Source: JANXLS01 sp038227045 (GTDB lineage Bacteria > Planctomycetota > SZUA-567 > H5-PLA8). Taken from it: DNA of 15,697 nt. The stretch lies in the NCBI GenBank assembly GCA_038227045.1, contig JBBRQD010000123.1:1-15697 (forward strand), written 5' to 3'. Both the position numbers and the translations under genes were made by a program. The notes beneath the pieces were generated by a model. It was given only the letters and a program-made list of their open reading frames with translations, did not search any database and was not told where the DNA came from. The first letter of the stretch is position 1; each line of letters starts with the position of its first letter. Of the stretch, positions 5,386-12,729 are shown one piece after another.

Positions 5386-5947
5386 TTTTACCCTATTGAA
5401 ACTGGCTTGTTTTTAACGTTCCGATGTATCGCTTTAGGAAACGTTTGGGAAACGTTTTCTCGGCACCGCATCGCAAAAATAAGAGTTGAATAAAATTTTA
5501 TACCTTTCCCTTCCCGAACCGAGAAGGCGACTATAACCGCATTCTTTAAGGAAGCAAGGATGCCATCCAACTCAATGATCGGTTGTCGGAGCAAGCAGGA
5601 ACGATGCCAGCCGTCTCCGAACGTTGTCGAGGTCGGACGTGAGGGAATCATCAATTTTGATTAAATAATTTTTGTGTTATTTTATCAATTACCGAGAATG
5701 TGATTTATTTTATTTATCTTGGTGTAGTCTGAAAATATTGAAGATATTGACCTCGGAAAAATTCCCCAAAAAATAGGGTTTTACCCCATATCCGCGCGTT
5801 GAAGTGCTTTCTACAGTGGTACTGTGGGGGAATAGATTGTGCGCTTTAAGCCAAGGGGCATTAAAAGCCTCCCTGGCGAAAGACCGCGCCCACTCGATTC
5901 TTTTGTTCCATTTATTGTGCCGCAGTCATCCTTGGTGCTAAACAACG
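5386..5947. other. non-coding, AT-rich stretch between tRNA and signalling operon
   Basis: I find no convincing gene in these 560 bp. A minus-strand frame of 88 codons (5388-5654) has no recognisable product. The notable elements are two AAACGTTT palindromes at 5439-5446 and 5450-5457, 11 bp apart, and an AT-rich section at about 5650-5750. A possible promoter for the operon has TTGACC at 5747-5752 and an A/T-rich -10 region near 5770. The start codon of the first kinase has no strong ribosome binding site. Confidence 0.5.
5439..5457. promoter_or_regulatory. paired AAACGTTT palindromes, 11 bp apart
   Basis: Two identical 8-bp palindromes lie on the same helical face. Such an arrangement suits a dimeric regulator binding cooperatively. 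It is near the tRNA 5' side and about 500 bp upstream of the kinase, so its target is unclear. Confidence 0.3.
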
Positions 5948-7627
5948 ATGAAAATACCTGTGCAAATTCCGGGCGATACGCAACGTCTTGACGCACTCTC
6001 CCGACCCGGCGTCCTGGAAATTGGGGCGTTGCAGAGGGCGATTTTCAACAGCGCCAATTTCTCAAGCATCGCGACCGACGCGAAAGGTGTCATCCAGATA
6101 TTCAACGTCGGCGCTGAACGTATGCTGGGCTATAAGGCCGCCGACGTGCTGAACAAGATTACTCCGGCCGACATATCCGACCCTCAGGAACTGATCGTGC
6201 GGGCTCAAGAATTGAGCCTGGAGGCCGGAACCTTGATTGCTCCGGGCTTCGACGCATTGGTTTTCAAAGCCTCGCGGACGATCGAGGACATTTACGAATT
6301 GACCTACATCCGCAAGGACGGCAGCCGCTTTCCGGCCATTGTGTCCGTCACGGCCCTGCGCGACGAACGGGAACAGATCATCGGCTATCTGCTGATCGGA
6401 ACCGACAACAGCGCCCGCAAACGGGCGGAAGCGGCTCTGCTTGAGGCAGGCGCTTTGCAGAGGGCGATTTTCAGCAGCGCCTACTTCTCTTGCATGGCCA
6501 CCGACGAAAAGGGCGTCATTCAATTATTCAACGTCGGTGCCGAGCGAATGATGGGCTACTCTGCCGCCGACGTGGTGAACAAGATCACACCGGCCGAACT
6601 TCACGATCCGCAGGAAGTGATCGCGCACGCCAACGCGCTGAGCGTCGAATTCGACACTCCGATAGCACCGGGCTTCGAAGCCCTGGTCTTCAAGGCCTCG
6701 CGCGGGATTGCGGACATCTACGAATTGACCAAAGTTCGCAAGGATGGAAGCCGCTTTCCGGCAATCGTGTCGGTCACGGCCCTGCGCGACGAACGAGACC
6801 GGATCATTGGTTATCTGCTGATCGGGACCGACAATTCCGCGCGTAAACAGGCGGAGGATGACATCTGCAAACTCAACGCCGACCTGGAGCGCCGGGTGCA
6901 CGAGCGTACGGCGGCGCTCAATTCCGCCAACCATGAACTGGAAGCATTTTCTTACTCCGTCTCGCACGACTTGCGCGCGCCGCTGCGCGGCATTGACGGT
7001 TATGTCCGCATGCTTCAGGAAGATTGCGCCGATCGGCTGGATGCGGAGGGCAACCGTATGCTCGGGGTGGTGAGCAGCGAGGCCAAGCGCATGGGCCAGT
7101 TGATTGACGACCTGCTGGCGTTTTCACGCCTGGGCCGCCAGGGCATGGAGAACACGGCGATCGATATGACCGCCTTGGCACACGCCGTGTTTATGACCCA
7201 GATCCTTGCCGCGCCCCCACTCAACGAAGTGGCCGAGCCACGCTTGGACCTCAAACCGCTGCCGCCAGCGCAAGGCGACCATGCCATGCTGAGGCAGGTC
7301 TTCGCGAATCTCTTCAGCAATGCCGTCAAATTCACCCGCCATCAACTGAACCCCGTCATCGAAGTCGGCGGCACGAGCGGCGTCGACGCGACGACCTATT
7401 ACGTGAAGGACAATGGCGTCGGCTTCGACCAGAAATTCGACCACAAGCTCTTCGGCGTCTTCCAGCGGCTGCACAGCGAGGAGGAGTTTGAAGGCACCGG
7501 TGTCGGCTTGGCGCTGGTCCAGCGCGTCATTCACCGGCACGGCGGAAAAGTCTGGGCCGAAGGAAAAGTCGGCGAGGGAGCTACATTTTATTTCACCCTG
7601 CCAATTCGAAAGGAACCCAACGCATGA
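5948..7627 (+). CDS. double-PAS sensor histidine kinase
   Basis: A 559-residue soluble histidine kinase with no transmembrane segment. Two near-identical PAS/PAC modules occupy residues about 26-161 and 168-303, followed by a short coiled coil ('LNADLERRVHERTAALN'). The HisKA domain carries the phospho-accepting His340 in 'FSYSVSHDLRAPLRG'. The HATPase domain has the N box with Asn454/Asn458, the G1 motif DNGVGFD (488-494), the F box 'LFGVFQRLH', and the G2 motif GTGVGLALV. This is the phytochrome/Cph1-type kinase core that usually pairs with an Rcp1-like receiver, and such a gene follows with an ATGA overlap. No GAF/phytochrome chromophore domain or Cys ligand is visible, so the stimulus is probably a redox or small ligand sensed by PAS. 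The start lacks an obvious ribosome binding site. Confidence 0.92.
   Translation: MKIPVQIPGDTQRLDALSRPGVLEIGALQRAIFNSANFSSIATDAKGVIQIFNVGAERMLGYKAADVLNKITPADISDPQELIVRAQELSLEAGTLIAPGFDALVFKASRTIEDIYELTYIRKDGSRFPAIVSVTALRDEREQIIGYLLIGTDNSARKRAEAALLEAGALQRAIFSSAYFSCMATDEKGVIQLFNVGAERMMGYSAADVVNKITPAELHDPQEVIAHANALSVEFDTPIAPGFEALVFKASRGIADIYELTKVRKDGSRFPAIVSVTALRDERDRIIGYLLIGTDNSARKQAEDDICKLNADLERRVHERTAALNSANHELEAFSYSVSHDLRAPLRGIDGYVRMLQEDCADRLDAEGNRMLGVVSSEAKRMGQLIDDLLAFSRLGRQGMENTAIDMTALAHAVFMTQILAAPPLNEVAEPRLDLKPLPPAQGDHAMLRQVFANLFSNAVKFTRHQLNPVIEVGGTSGVDATTYYVKDNGVGFDQKFDHKLFGVFQRLHSEEEFEGTGVGLALVQRVIHRHGGKVWAEGKVGEGATFYFTLPIRKEPNA
6023..6856 (+). repeat. tandem internal duplication of the PAS module
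   Basis: Segments 6023-6430 and 6449-6856 encode the same PAS/PAC unit at a 426-bp (142-codon) offset. Most residues are shared, including the blocks 'GALQRAIF', 'PGF-ALVFKASR' and 'RKDGSRFPAIVSVTALRDER'. The similarity is high in DNA as well, which points to a fairly recent in-gene duplication rather than two ancient PAS domains. Confidence 0.85.
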
Positions 7628-8067
7628 CCAAACTCTCTGAAATTGAAGTTCTCCTGGTCGAGGATAGCCCGCGCGATGCAGAGATGACTCTGCGCACGCT
7701 GCGTAAACGCAACCTGGCCAACCACGTTGTGCTTGTGAAGGACGGGCAAGAGGCGCTGGACTGGCTTTTTGGCACCGGTTCATACGCCGGCCGCGACCCC
7801 AGTTGTCATCCCAAGTTAGTGCTGCTGGATTTGAAGCTCCCGAAGGTGGACGGCATCGAAGTGCTGCGCGCCATCCGCGCCGACGAGCGTACCAAGTTCA
7901 TGCCCGTGGTAGTGATGACCTCCTCGCGCGAGCAGCGGGACGTGATCGAGAGTTACAAACTGGGCGTCAACAGCTACATCGTGAAGCCGGTGGATTTCGA
8001 TGCCTTCTCCGCCGCCGTGGCTGAGTTGGGCCACTACTGGCTGCTCTTCAACCAGGAGCCGAAGTGA
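7624..8067 (+). CDS. single-domain response regulator, Rcp1-like
   Basis: The 147 residues form one CheY-like receiver with no output domain. The acidic pocket is Glu13-Asp14, the phospho-acceptor is Asp69 in 'LVLLDLKLPKVDG', the switch Thr is Thr99, and the conserved Lys is Lys121 in 'YIVKPVDF'. The longer loop before the Asp ('DWLFGTGSYAGRD') is typical of the Rcp1 subfamily, the cognate partners of phytochrome-type kinases. Its ATG overlaps the kinase stop (ATGA), so the two are co-translated and almost surely cognate. Without a DNA-binding domain it would act by protein contact or as a phosphate shuttle to the following genes. Confidence 0.92.
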   Translation: MTKLSEIEVLLVEDSPRDAEMTLRTLRKRNLANHVVLVKDGQEALDWLFGTGSYAGRDPSCHPKLVLLDLKLPKVDGIEVLRAIRADERTKFMPVVVMTSSREQRDVIESYKLGVNSYIVKPVDFDAFSAAVAELGHYWLLFNQEPK

Positions 8068-8086
8068 CACGGCGAAAGGCATTTTT

Positions 8087-9013
8087 ATGAATAAATCTAT
8101 TCGCGTACTGGTCCTCGAAGACAGCACCCTCGATGTGGAGATGAATATTCGCGAACTGCGCCGCGCTGGGTTCGATCCGCAGTGGAAACGGGTGGAGACC
8201 GAAGCAGATTTTCTTGCCGGGCTCGAGACGTTGCCCGACCTGGTGCTCGCCGATTTTTCACTGCCGCATTTTGATGGACTGCGGGCCGTAAAACTGTTGC
8301 GTGAGCGCGGACTGGATATTCCGTTCATCCTCATCTCCGGCACTGTTGGCGAGGAAGTCGCGGTGGAGGCCATGAAGCACGGCGCCACCGACTACATGCT
8401 GAAGGACCGGATTGCGCGGCTGGGTTCCGTTGTCGAGCGCGCGCTTGCGGAGAAGCGGCTGCGCGTGGAACAACGGAAGGCGCAGGAAAATTTATTGGCT
8501 TCAGAGGCGCGTTATCGCCGGCTTTTCGAATCCGCCAGGGACGGGATTCTCATTTTGGATGCCAATTCTGGCGCGATCGTGGATGTCAATCCTTACCTGC
8601 TGGAGATGTTGGAGTATGCCCGCACGGATTTTCTTGGCAATCAACTATGGGAAATTGGCTTTTTCGAGGATATGGATTCCAGCAAAGCCGAATTTCTGAA
8701 ATTACAAAAAGAAGGATTCATTCGCTATGACGATCTGCCGCTTAAAACCAAAGGCGGACGCCCCTTTTGGGTGGAGTTCGTCAGCAACGTCTATGATGTA
8801 AACGGGCAGCAAGTCATCCAGTGCAATATTCGCGATGTCACCGAGCGCAAACAGGCGGAGCAAAAAATCCACGATCATCTTGCCGAGTTGACGCGCTGGC
8901 AAGCCGTGATGATTAATCGAGAAGAACGCACGCAGGAATTAAAGGCGGAGGTGAATGCACTTCTCGCGCTTCAAAACCAACCGAGCCGCTACCCCAGCCA
9001 GGACAAAATATGA
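8087..9013 (+). CDS. REC-PAS signalling protein without kinase domain
   Basis: A 308-residue protein starting at the ATG at 8087, which has AAAGG 7 nt upstream; a longer frame from 8000 would overlap the previous gene and adds unrelated sequence. Residues 1-125 are a receiver with Glu11-Asp12, phospho-acceptor Asp56 ('LVLADFSLPHFDG'), Ser84 and Lys106. A coiled linker leads to a PAS/PAC domain at about 139-255 ending in 'NIRDVTERKQAE'. The tail 'ELTRWQAVMINREERTQELK' up to 'SRYPSQ' is a conserved ending found in REC-PAS proteins, so the lack of a kinase domain is not a truncation. It is probably a phospho-dependent adaptor. Its stop overlaps the next start (ATGA). Confidence 0.88.
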   Translation: MNKSIRVLVLEDSTLDVEMNIRELRRAGFDPQWKRVETEADFLAGLETLPDLVLADFSLPHFDGLRAVKLLRERGLDIPFILISGTVGEEVAVEAMKHGATDYMLKDRIARLGSVVERALAEKRLRVEQRKAQENLLASEARYRRLFESARDGILILDANSGAIVDVNPYLLEMLEYARTDFLGNQLWEIGFFEDMDSSKAEFLKLQKEGFIRYDDLPLKTKGGRPFWVEFVSNVYDVNGQQVIQCNIRDVTERKQAEQKIHDHLAELTRWQAVMINREERTQELKAEVNALLALQNQPSRYPSQDKI

Positions 9014-11286
9014 CAGCTACACTCCGCCCAGACGAAGCGCAACGGCTCGAAACATTGCGCCAATACGATATTCTCGACACGCCAGCGGAACTCGTTTTCG
9101 ACGACCTCACTGAGCTTGCGGCCCAGATATGCCAGACGCCAATCGCCATGATATCGCTCGTGGACGATAAGCGCCAATGGTTCAAATCCGCAGTCGGGGT
9201 AAGTGTCAAAGAAACGCCCCGCGACATGGCTTTTTGCGCGCATACTATTCTGCATACGGATCGCGTTATGCAGATTCAAGACGCGTTAAAAGACGAGCGC
9301 TTCCGGGACAATGCGCTCGTCACGTCGGACCCGCACGTCCGCTTTTATGCCGGCGCGCCGCTGGTTGCACGTGAAGGCCTTCCGCTCGGAGCGCTCTGCG
9401 TCATCGACCATCAGCCGCGCACGTTGACGCCCGAGCAACTCAGCGCCTTGCAAACGCTGGGCCGCCATGTCGTTTCGCAGCTCGAATTGCGCCGGAGCGC
9501 CGTTGAATTGACGCGGGAAATTGCCGAGCGAAAACGCATCGAAGCTCAGCTTCGCGAGCAAAACGAACATTTGGTGCAGAGTAAAAAAGAGCAAAGCAGC
9601 ATGCTGGAGCTTGACGAGAAATCGCGCGGCGTACTCTTAAGCGTGCTGGAGGATGCGGTGTGCAGCCGCGAGAGAAGCGAGCTGGCGCTAGGTGAATTGA
9701 AACACGAGATGACAGAACGCAAACAGGCGGAGTTGTCGCTGCGCGAAAGTGAAGAGCGTTTTCGACAATTGGCCGAAAACATCGATGAAGTGTTCTGGAT
9801 CGCCAATCCCATCGACGGCAAGATACTCTACGTCAGCTCAGCCTTTGAAAAGATTTGGGGGATGCCGTGCAAAAGTCTTTATAAAACGCGGCAAGTTTGG
9901 CTGGATACGATACATCGCGACGATCGCGAACAAGTCCTTTTAGCGATAACGACCAAACAGAATCGTGGCGAATACGACGAAACCTATCGCATCGTGCGCC
10001 CGGACGGCTTAGTGCGCTGGATTCACGACCGCGCCTTTCCGATTCGCAATGCGGCTGGGGAAGTATTCCGCGTCGTAGGCACTGCTTCGGACGTAACAGA
10101 AAACCGAAACCTCGAGTCTCAATTTCTGCAATCACAAAAAATGGAGGCGTTCGGCCTTCTGGCGGGCGGCGTTGCGCACGATTTCAACAACCTCATGAGC
10201 GTCGTGATGGGTTATTCCGACATCTGGCTTTTGAAATTGCCACTCGACTCCCCAGTCCGAATCCCCTTAAAAGCGATCAAGAACGCCGGCGAACGGGCGT
10301 CCAGCTTGACAAAACAATTGCTGGCCTTCAGCCGGCAGACTGTCCTGGAGTCCAAAGTTCTGGATCTCAACACGGTGGTTCGAGAAACGGAAAAAATGCT
10401 GGGGCGGCTGATCGGAGACGACATCGTATTATCGTCCATCCTGAATCCGGCAATCCCTCGCATAAAGGTCGATCCGGGGCAGATCGGACAGGTGCTGATG
10501 AACCTCGCCATCAACGCGCGCGACGCGATGCCGCACGGCGGAAATCTGACGATCGAAACCCGGACAGTAAACTTCGACGATGCGTATGTGCAAGCGCATC
10601 TGGGTACGAAGCCAGGCTCCCACGTCATGCTTTCCGTCAGCGATACCGGCAGCGGAATGCCCCCGGAAATTGTCGCTCGCATCTTCGAGCCATTTTTTAC
10701 CACCAAGGGAGTCGGCAAAGGAACGGGATTGGGCTTGGCCGTGGTTTATGGCGTCATCTCGCAAAGTGGCGGAAGCATCGATGTCGAAAGCAATTTGGGC
10801 ACCGGGACTACGTTCAAGCTTTATTTTCCAGTCACGCTGGAGAACGTTAATTCGGCAAGCAAATCGGGAGAAATCGAAGTACACGCCGGAATCGAAACCA
10901 TCCTCGTGGTAGAGGACGAATCAAGTCTCCTCGAAATTGTCAAGGAGAGCCTTGAGTCGTTTGGCTACACCGTGTTGACGGCGAGTTCCGGACCGGACGC
11001 GCTGAAACTCGTGTGCGCCAACGAAGGAACCATTGATTTAATGCTCACCGACGTAGTCATGCCCGGCATGAGCGGACGGGAATTGGCGGACACGCTCAAA
11101 CAGAAGTTGCCCGAACTGAAAGTAGTATTCATGAGTGGCTACACGGACGATTCCGTGGTGCGGCATGGCGTAAATCATGAACAAGTCGCGTTCCTGCAAA
11201 AGCCGTTCGCCCCGTTTGATTTGGTTAAGAAGGTCCGGGAAGAATTGGACAAGAATTCCAGCGTGCCTGCATTACAAATTCCCTGA
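9010..11286 (+). CDS. GAF-PAS hybrid histidine kinase with C-terminal receiver
   Basis: A 758-residue soluble hybrid kinase. The domain order is GAF (about 10-165, with the typical 'FYAGAPLVAREGLPLGALCV' segment), a coiled coil (about 165-245), PAS/PAC (about 246-365), HisKA with His390 in 'GGVAHDFNNLM', HATPase with Asn502 in the N box and Asp545 in 'SDTGSG', and a C-terminal receiver with Asp681 in 'LMLTDVVMPGMSG'. The 'AHDFNN' type His box marks the NtrB-like/PAS-hybrid class. The attached receiver suggests a phosphorelay, but no Hpt domain is encoded nearby. The ATG overlaps the preceding stop, so it is the last gene of the operon. The stop codon falls inside a tRNA-like fragment, so the C-terminal end may have been formed by that rearrangement. 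Confidence 0.92.
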   Translation: MTATLRPDEAQRLETLRQYDILDTPAELVFDDLTELAAQICQTPIAMISLVDDKRQWFKSAVGVSVKETPRDMAFCAHTILHTDRVMQIQDALKDERFRDNALVTSDPHVRFYAGAPLVAREGLPLGALCVIDHQPRTLTPEQLSALQTLGRHVVSQLELRRSAVELTREIAERKRIEAQLREQNEHLVQSKKEQSSMLELDEKSRGVLLSVLEDAVCSRERSELALGELKHEMTERKQAELSLRESEERFRQLAENIDEVFWIANPIDGKILYVSSAFEKIWGMPCKSLYKTRQVWLDTIHRDDREQVLLAITTKQNRGEYDETYRIVRPDGLVRWIHDRAFPIRNAAGEVFRVVGTASDVTENRNLESQFLQSQKMEAFGLLAGGVAHDFNNLMSVVMGYSDIWLLKLPLDSPVRIPLKAIKNAGERASSLTKQLLAFSRQTVLESKVLDLNTVVRETEKMLGRLIGDDIVLSSILNPAIPRIKVDPGQIGQVLMNLAINARDAMPHGGNLTIETRTVNFDDAYVQAHLGTKPGSHVMLSVSDTGSGMPPEIVARIFEPFFTTKGVGKGTGLGLAVVYGVISQSGGSIDVESNLGTGTTFKLYFPVTLENVNSASKSGEIEVHAGIETILVVEDESSLLEIVKESLESFGYTVLTASSGPDALKLVCANEGTIDLMLTDVVMPGMSGRELADTLKQKLPELKVVFMSGYTDDSVVRHGVNHEQVAFLQKPFAPFDLVKKVREELDKNSSVPALQIP

Positions 11287-11306
11287 CTTTGCCGTTGGGC
11301 TAGGCC
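11281..11306 (-). pseudogene. tRNA 5'-half fragment matching the tRNA-Leu
   Basis: On the minus strand this reads GGCC, then TAGCCCAACGGCA, then AAGTCAGGG. Aligned to the tRNA at 5313-5385 it lacks three acceptor bases and has two substitutions in the D-arm part. The anticodon stem, T arm and 3' end are absent. Orientation is the same as the intact tRNA. It lies at the stop codon of the hybrid kinase. A chance match is unlikely because the shared block TAGCCCAACGGCA is exact. Confidence 0.65.
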
Positions 11307-11338
11307 ACGTGTTGTATGCACCTCAATAACACGTGGCC
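11303..11338. terminator. 11-bp perfect hairpin between convergent genes
   Basis: The arms GGCCACGTGTT (11303-11313) and AACACGTGGCC (11328-11338) pair perfectly around a 14-nt loop. It lies just after the signalling operon and 25 bp beyond the stop of the convergent dehydratase gene. No T-run follows, so it is more a transcript-end or boundary structure than a textbook intrinsic terminator. Confidence 0.55.
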
Positions 11339-11362
11339 AGATTCCGCAACGATCAGCGCTCA

Positions 11363-12565
11363 TCAATAATCGCGCACGCTTCCGTCCGGCGCTTTCGGCA
11401 ATGGCCATTTGTATTTTCGTTTCGGATCCGCGTTCACTTTTTCGAACATCGACTCGTCAACTTCAACCCCCAATCCTGGGCCTTGCGGCAGCGACGCGTA
11501 GCCGTCTTTGTCCACTTCCCAACTCTTCTTCACCACCCCCGGCGGCATGATATGGCCGTCGAGATACATTTCGTGTATCAGGAAATGCGCCGCCACCGCC
11601 GACGCGTGCAGGCTCGCCGTCACGCCCAGTTCGGAGCATGTGCAATGCGGCGCGATCGGCACCGCATAGACTTCGCACAGCGTCGAGATTTTGTTCATCT
11701 GGCTTATGCCGCCCGTCTGCCCGCAATCCGGCTGGAAGATGTCGATGCAGCGCTCCTGCAAATACGGAATCACGCCCCAGATCGTGCGATCGCGCTCGCC
11801 CGTCGCGATGGGGATCTTGATCGCCTGCTTGAGTCGCTTGAAGACTTCGATGTTTCCCGGCACGGCGGGTTCTTCGAGCCACATCACGTCGTAGGCTTTG
11901 ATCGCGTCGGCGAATTGAATCATCATCGGAGGCGGAATCGCGCAGTGGCAGTCGAACATCACGCTGCCGGTCGGCCCGACGCGCCTGCGCGCGTCTTCCA
12001 CCGATTTCACCAGATTGGCGATGTCCGGCGGATCGCCCGAAAACGGATGCGGCCCGCCCGTCCCGACTTTTTGCGCCTTGGGCGTCGGATAGACTCGGAT
12101 CTTGTCGCGCACGGGCCCGCCCAGCAGGCGGTAGACGGGCACGCCGTACAATTTTCCGGTGATGTCCCACAGCGCCATGTCGATGGCGGCGAGCGTGTCG
12201 CACATGAACGGACCGCCGCGCATGTCGCGGTGCGAGCGAAAAATCTTCTGCCAGAGATATTCGACGCGCGTGGGGTTCTCGTTGTCGAGCAGCTCGAAAA
12301 GCGACTCGGCGAGCGCGCAGGATACTTTCGGCTCCAGTCCCGTCACCTCGCCCCATCCGAAGACGTTCATGTTAGTCTCGATTTTGAAAAACGCTTTCGG
12401 GCCGACGACGAACGCTTTCAATTTAGTGATGCGGATCGCCGAGCCGCGGTCTTCGACTTTCGGCTCATCGGCTTGGATGTCGCGGAGCATCGCCATGCCG
12501 GCGGCGGCGGCGCCGACGACGGATGTCTGCAAAAACGAGCGTCTTGAATTCGAATTGTGAGTCAT
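11363..12565 (-). CDS. Tat-exported galactonate-dehydratase-like enzyme (enolase superfamily)
   Basis: A 400-residue member of the mandelate racemase/enolase superfamily. These enzymes remove a proton next to a carboxylate and here would dehydrate a sugar acid. Metal ligands are Asp205 ('FDCHC'), Glu231 ('WLEEP') and Glu257 ('TGER'). Catalytic residues are His207, His307 ('APHCT') and Glu332 ('FLIHEM'). The pattern matches E. coli DgoD (D183/E209/E235, H185/H285/E310) at a constant offset of 22, so the D-galactonate dehydratase subgroup is likely, though the substrate is not proven. The offset is explained by a Tat signal at the N-terminus: 'RRSFLQ' (8-13) followed by a hydrophobic Ala-rich stretch. 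The ATG at 12565 has GGAG 6 nt upstream; a longer frame to 12667 runs through repeat-like DNA and is unlikely. It is transcribed divergently from the 918-residue surface protein. Confidence 0.9.
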   Translation of the reverse strand: MTHNSNSRRSFLQTSVVGAAAAGMAMLRDIQADEPKVEDRGSAIRITKLKAFVVGPKAFFKIETNMNVFGWGEVTGLEPKVSCALAESLFELLDNENPTRVEYLWQKIFRSHRDMRGGPFMCDTLAAIDMALWDITGKLYGVPVYRLLGGPVRDKIRVYPTPKAQKVGTGGPHPFSGDPPDIANLVKSVEDARRRVGPTGSVMFDCHCAIPPPMMIQFADAIKAYDVMWLEEPAVPGNIEVFKRLKQAIKIPIATGERDRTIWGVIPYLQERCIDIFQPDCGQTGGISQMNKISTLCEVYAVPIAPHCTCSELGVTASLHASAVAAHFLIHEMYLDGHIMPPGVVKKSWEVDKDGYASLPQGPGLGVEVDESMFEKVNADPKRKYKWPLPKAPDGSVRDY

Positions 12566-12591
12566 GGTCGCTCCAATGGGACTTTGAATAT

Positions 12592-12625
12592 AGGGTGCCG
12601 GTCGCACCCTCTCCCCGCGGGAGAG
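12592..12625. repeat. two adjoining small hairpins in the divergent intergenic region
   Basis: AGGGTGC/GCACCCT (12592-12598, 12604-12610) and CTCTCCC/GGGAGAG (12609-12615, 12619-12625) are perfect 7-bp inverted repeats sharing two bases. The second resembles the short CTCTCCC-GGGAGAG dyads dispersed in many genomes, so this is probably a REP-like or decayed repetitive element. It sits between two divergent genes and could affect their promoters. Confidence 0.55.
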
Positions 12626-12729
12626 AGCAACGGCAGTCCGTCCACCTTTTTTCTTTTGCGTTACCACTTCATCGTTGACGGTTTAATCTTAATACAAGAG
12701 TCGCACCCGAATTGCCCGGAAAATCTCGC

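Noticed and set aside
5388..5654. Minus-strand frame of 88 codons beside the tRNA
   Set aside because: No domain and no ribosome binding site; it runs up to the tRNA 5' end, where a gene is unlikely.
7124..7783. Minus-strand frame of 219 codons opposite the first kinase and receiver
   Set aside because: It is antisense to conserved kinase and receiver motifs and has no recognisable product.
8087..9013. Truncated kinase (receiver-PAS lacking HisKA/HATPase)
   Set aside because: The conserved C-terminal tail ending in RYPSQ is the normal end of REC-PAS proteins, so it appears complete.
9897..10850. Plus-strand frame of 317 codons inside the hybrid kinase
   Set aside because: It overlaps the kinase core in another frame, is Arg/Ser-rich, and has no domain.
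11281..11306. A complete second tRNA gene
   Set aside because: Only the 5' half matches; no anticodon stem, T arm or 3' acceptor follows.
11333..12547. Long plus-strand frame of 404 codons opposite the dehydratase
   Set aside because: It is antisense to a gene with a full set of enolase-superfamily catalytic residues; its His/Arg-rich composition is typical of a shadow frame in GC-rich DNA.
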